This document shows positions 14,413 through 14,786 of a stretch of 14,786 nt of DNA, in pieces. The notes beneath the pieces were generated by a model that saw nothing but the letters and a program-made list of their open reading frames with translations, did not search any database and was not told the DNA's origin. Origin of the DNA: Thermodesulfobacteriales bacterium (lineage in GTDB: Bacteria; Desulfobacterota_D; UBA1144; Nemesobacterales; UBA2774). Within the stretch, counting starts at the first letter, position 1; each line of letters starts with the position of its first letter. The DNA is taken from assembly GCA_004525335.1 (NCBI GenBank), contig SPCL01000044.1:1-14786 (forward strand), read 5' to 3'. A program made the position numbers and the translations under genes.

Positions 14413-14600
14413 ATTTCTAATTGCACTTGTGATACTTTGGTATCAAGGCTTTTAGCTAAACTTTCAGCCCCCAGCTCATTACTACTTGTATGACCCCTTT
14501 CCACCACTGTGACCAATACATCAGTGTGATATATTTCGTTCCAGACTTTTTCAATTGGTGCTTTAATCCTCCAGATTGTAACGAATTCATATGATGCCAT
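14409..14600 (-). pseudogene. SRPBCC (START-like) gene, broken: frameshift and truncation
   Basis: The ATG frame gives only 63 residues. The first 27 (ASYEFVTIWRIKAPIEKVWNEIYHTD) match the opening of SRPBCC domains, small lipid- or ligand-binding proteins of about 150 residues. After Asp27 the frame loses resemblance, but skipping one base near 14519 gives YWSQWWKGVIQVV, the expected Trp-rich continuation; that frame meets a stop at 14456-14458. The original frame may then resume (NELGAES), so there may be two shifts, after which the gene ends by running into yjbQ with an ATGA overlap. Most of the domain is missing. It starts one base after the hemH stop. It is either a decaying gene, or a sequencing or assembly error plus a true truncation; a real short peptide cannot be excluded. 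Confidence 0.6.
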
Positions 14601-14601
14601 G

Positions 14602-14786
14602 TCACTCGCTATCCATCATTTGTTGCACAACATCTGCCACCGCTTCTATAAATTTGGGGTCGTCATTTACAGTCTTAGCTCGAAGTAAATTAATTCCTAC
14701 TTTTTCTGATGTCTCCTGAGCTTCAACGCCAATATCAAAAAGTACTTCTATGTGATCGCAAATGAATCCTATAGGCTGAGCAATAA
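14602..14786 (-). CDS. hemH: Ferrochelatase, C-terminal 61 residues (runs off right edge)
   Basis: The minus-strand frame entering from the right edge gives 'AQPIGFICDHIEVLFDIG...' and ends at TGA (14602-14604). This is the closing part of ferrochelatase, which inserts iron into a porphyrin as the last or near-last step of heme synthesis. The segment P-x-G-F-x-x-D-H-x-E-V-L-x-D is highly conserved and contains the Glu that follows the catalytic pocket. The tail 'NDDPKFIEAVADVV' is also typical. The N-terminal part with the catalytic His lies outside the window. It is the first gene of a run on the minus strand followed by the SRPBCC remnant and yjbQ. Confidence 0.9.
   Translation of the reverse strand, partial: IAQPIGFICDHIEVLFDIGVEAQETSEKVGINLLRAKTVNDDPKFIEAVADVVQQMMDSE

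Noticed and set aside
1..14786. Defence system, prophage or mobile element
   Set aside because: No nuclease, helicase, integrase, transposase, toxin-antitoxin pair or terminal inverted repeats were seen.

Overview
This window looks like a compact stretch of chromosome from a Gram-negative, aerobic, free-living bacterium of moderately low GC content (by eye about 40%). Support for this comes from a lipobox multicopper oxidase, a SCO1-type copper protein, many signal peptides, a ferrochelatase and a D-amino-acid-oxidase-like flavoenzyme. I cannot place the phylum from the sequence. The gene order is not enterobacterial, and obgE stands apart from rplU/rpmA. I see no phage genes, transposases, CRISPR arrays, tRNA or rRNA genes, and no gene-free stretch over 300 bases; the largest gaps are about 120 bases.

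Positions 1-1742 (minus strand): the 5' part of a DinB-family gene running off the left edge, a small unknown gene, an exported protein ending in proline-rich heptapeptide repeats, and a second small exported protein with a beta-sandwich-like domain. Positions 1840-3984 (plus strand): SCO1/SenC and a lipid-anchored multicopper oxidase, forming a copper-handling pair at the cell envelope. Positions 3995-5020 (minus): the GTPase ObgE.

Positions 5144-8700 (plus): a probable operon of a HugZ-like heme/flavin-fold protein, a D-amino-acid-oxidase-like FAD enzyme, a 2-keto-4-pentenoate-hydratase-like enzyme that carries a signal peptide, and a cysteine-rich exported protein. Positions 8697-9578 (minus): a CPBP-like membrane protein with a changed first active-site motif, preceded by a good sigma-70 promoter. 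Positions 9702-10619 (plus): a luciferase-like (LLM) flavin/F420 oxidoreductase.

Positions 10623-14786 (minus): read in transcription order, the 3' end of hemH (ferrochelatase), a broken SRPBCC gene, a YjbQ-family gene, an FrsA-like alpha/beta hydrolase, a DUF1460 amidase-like exported protein, a six-repeat TPR protein and a small helical protein.

The genes are mostly ordinary housekeeping and accessory metabolism, and I see no clear new multi-gene system. The points most worth a second look are the frameshifted SRPBCC remnant between hemH and yjbQ, the heptapeptide-repeat exported protein, the exported hydratase, the variant CPBP protein, and the three convergent gene pairs whose stop codons touch or nearly touch.
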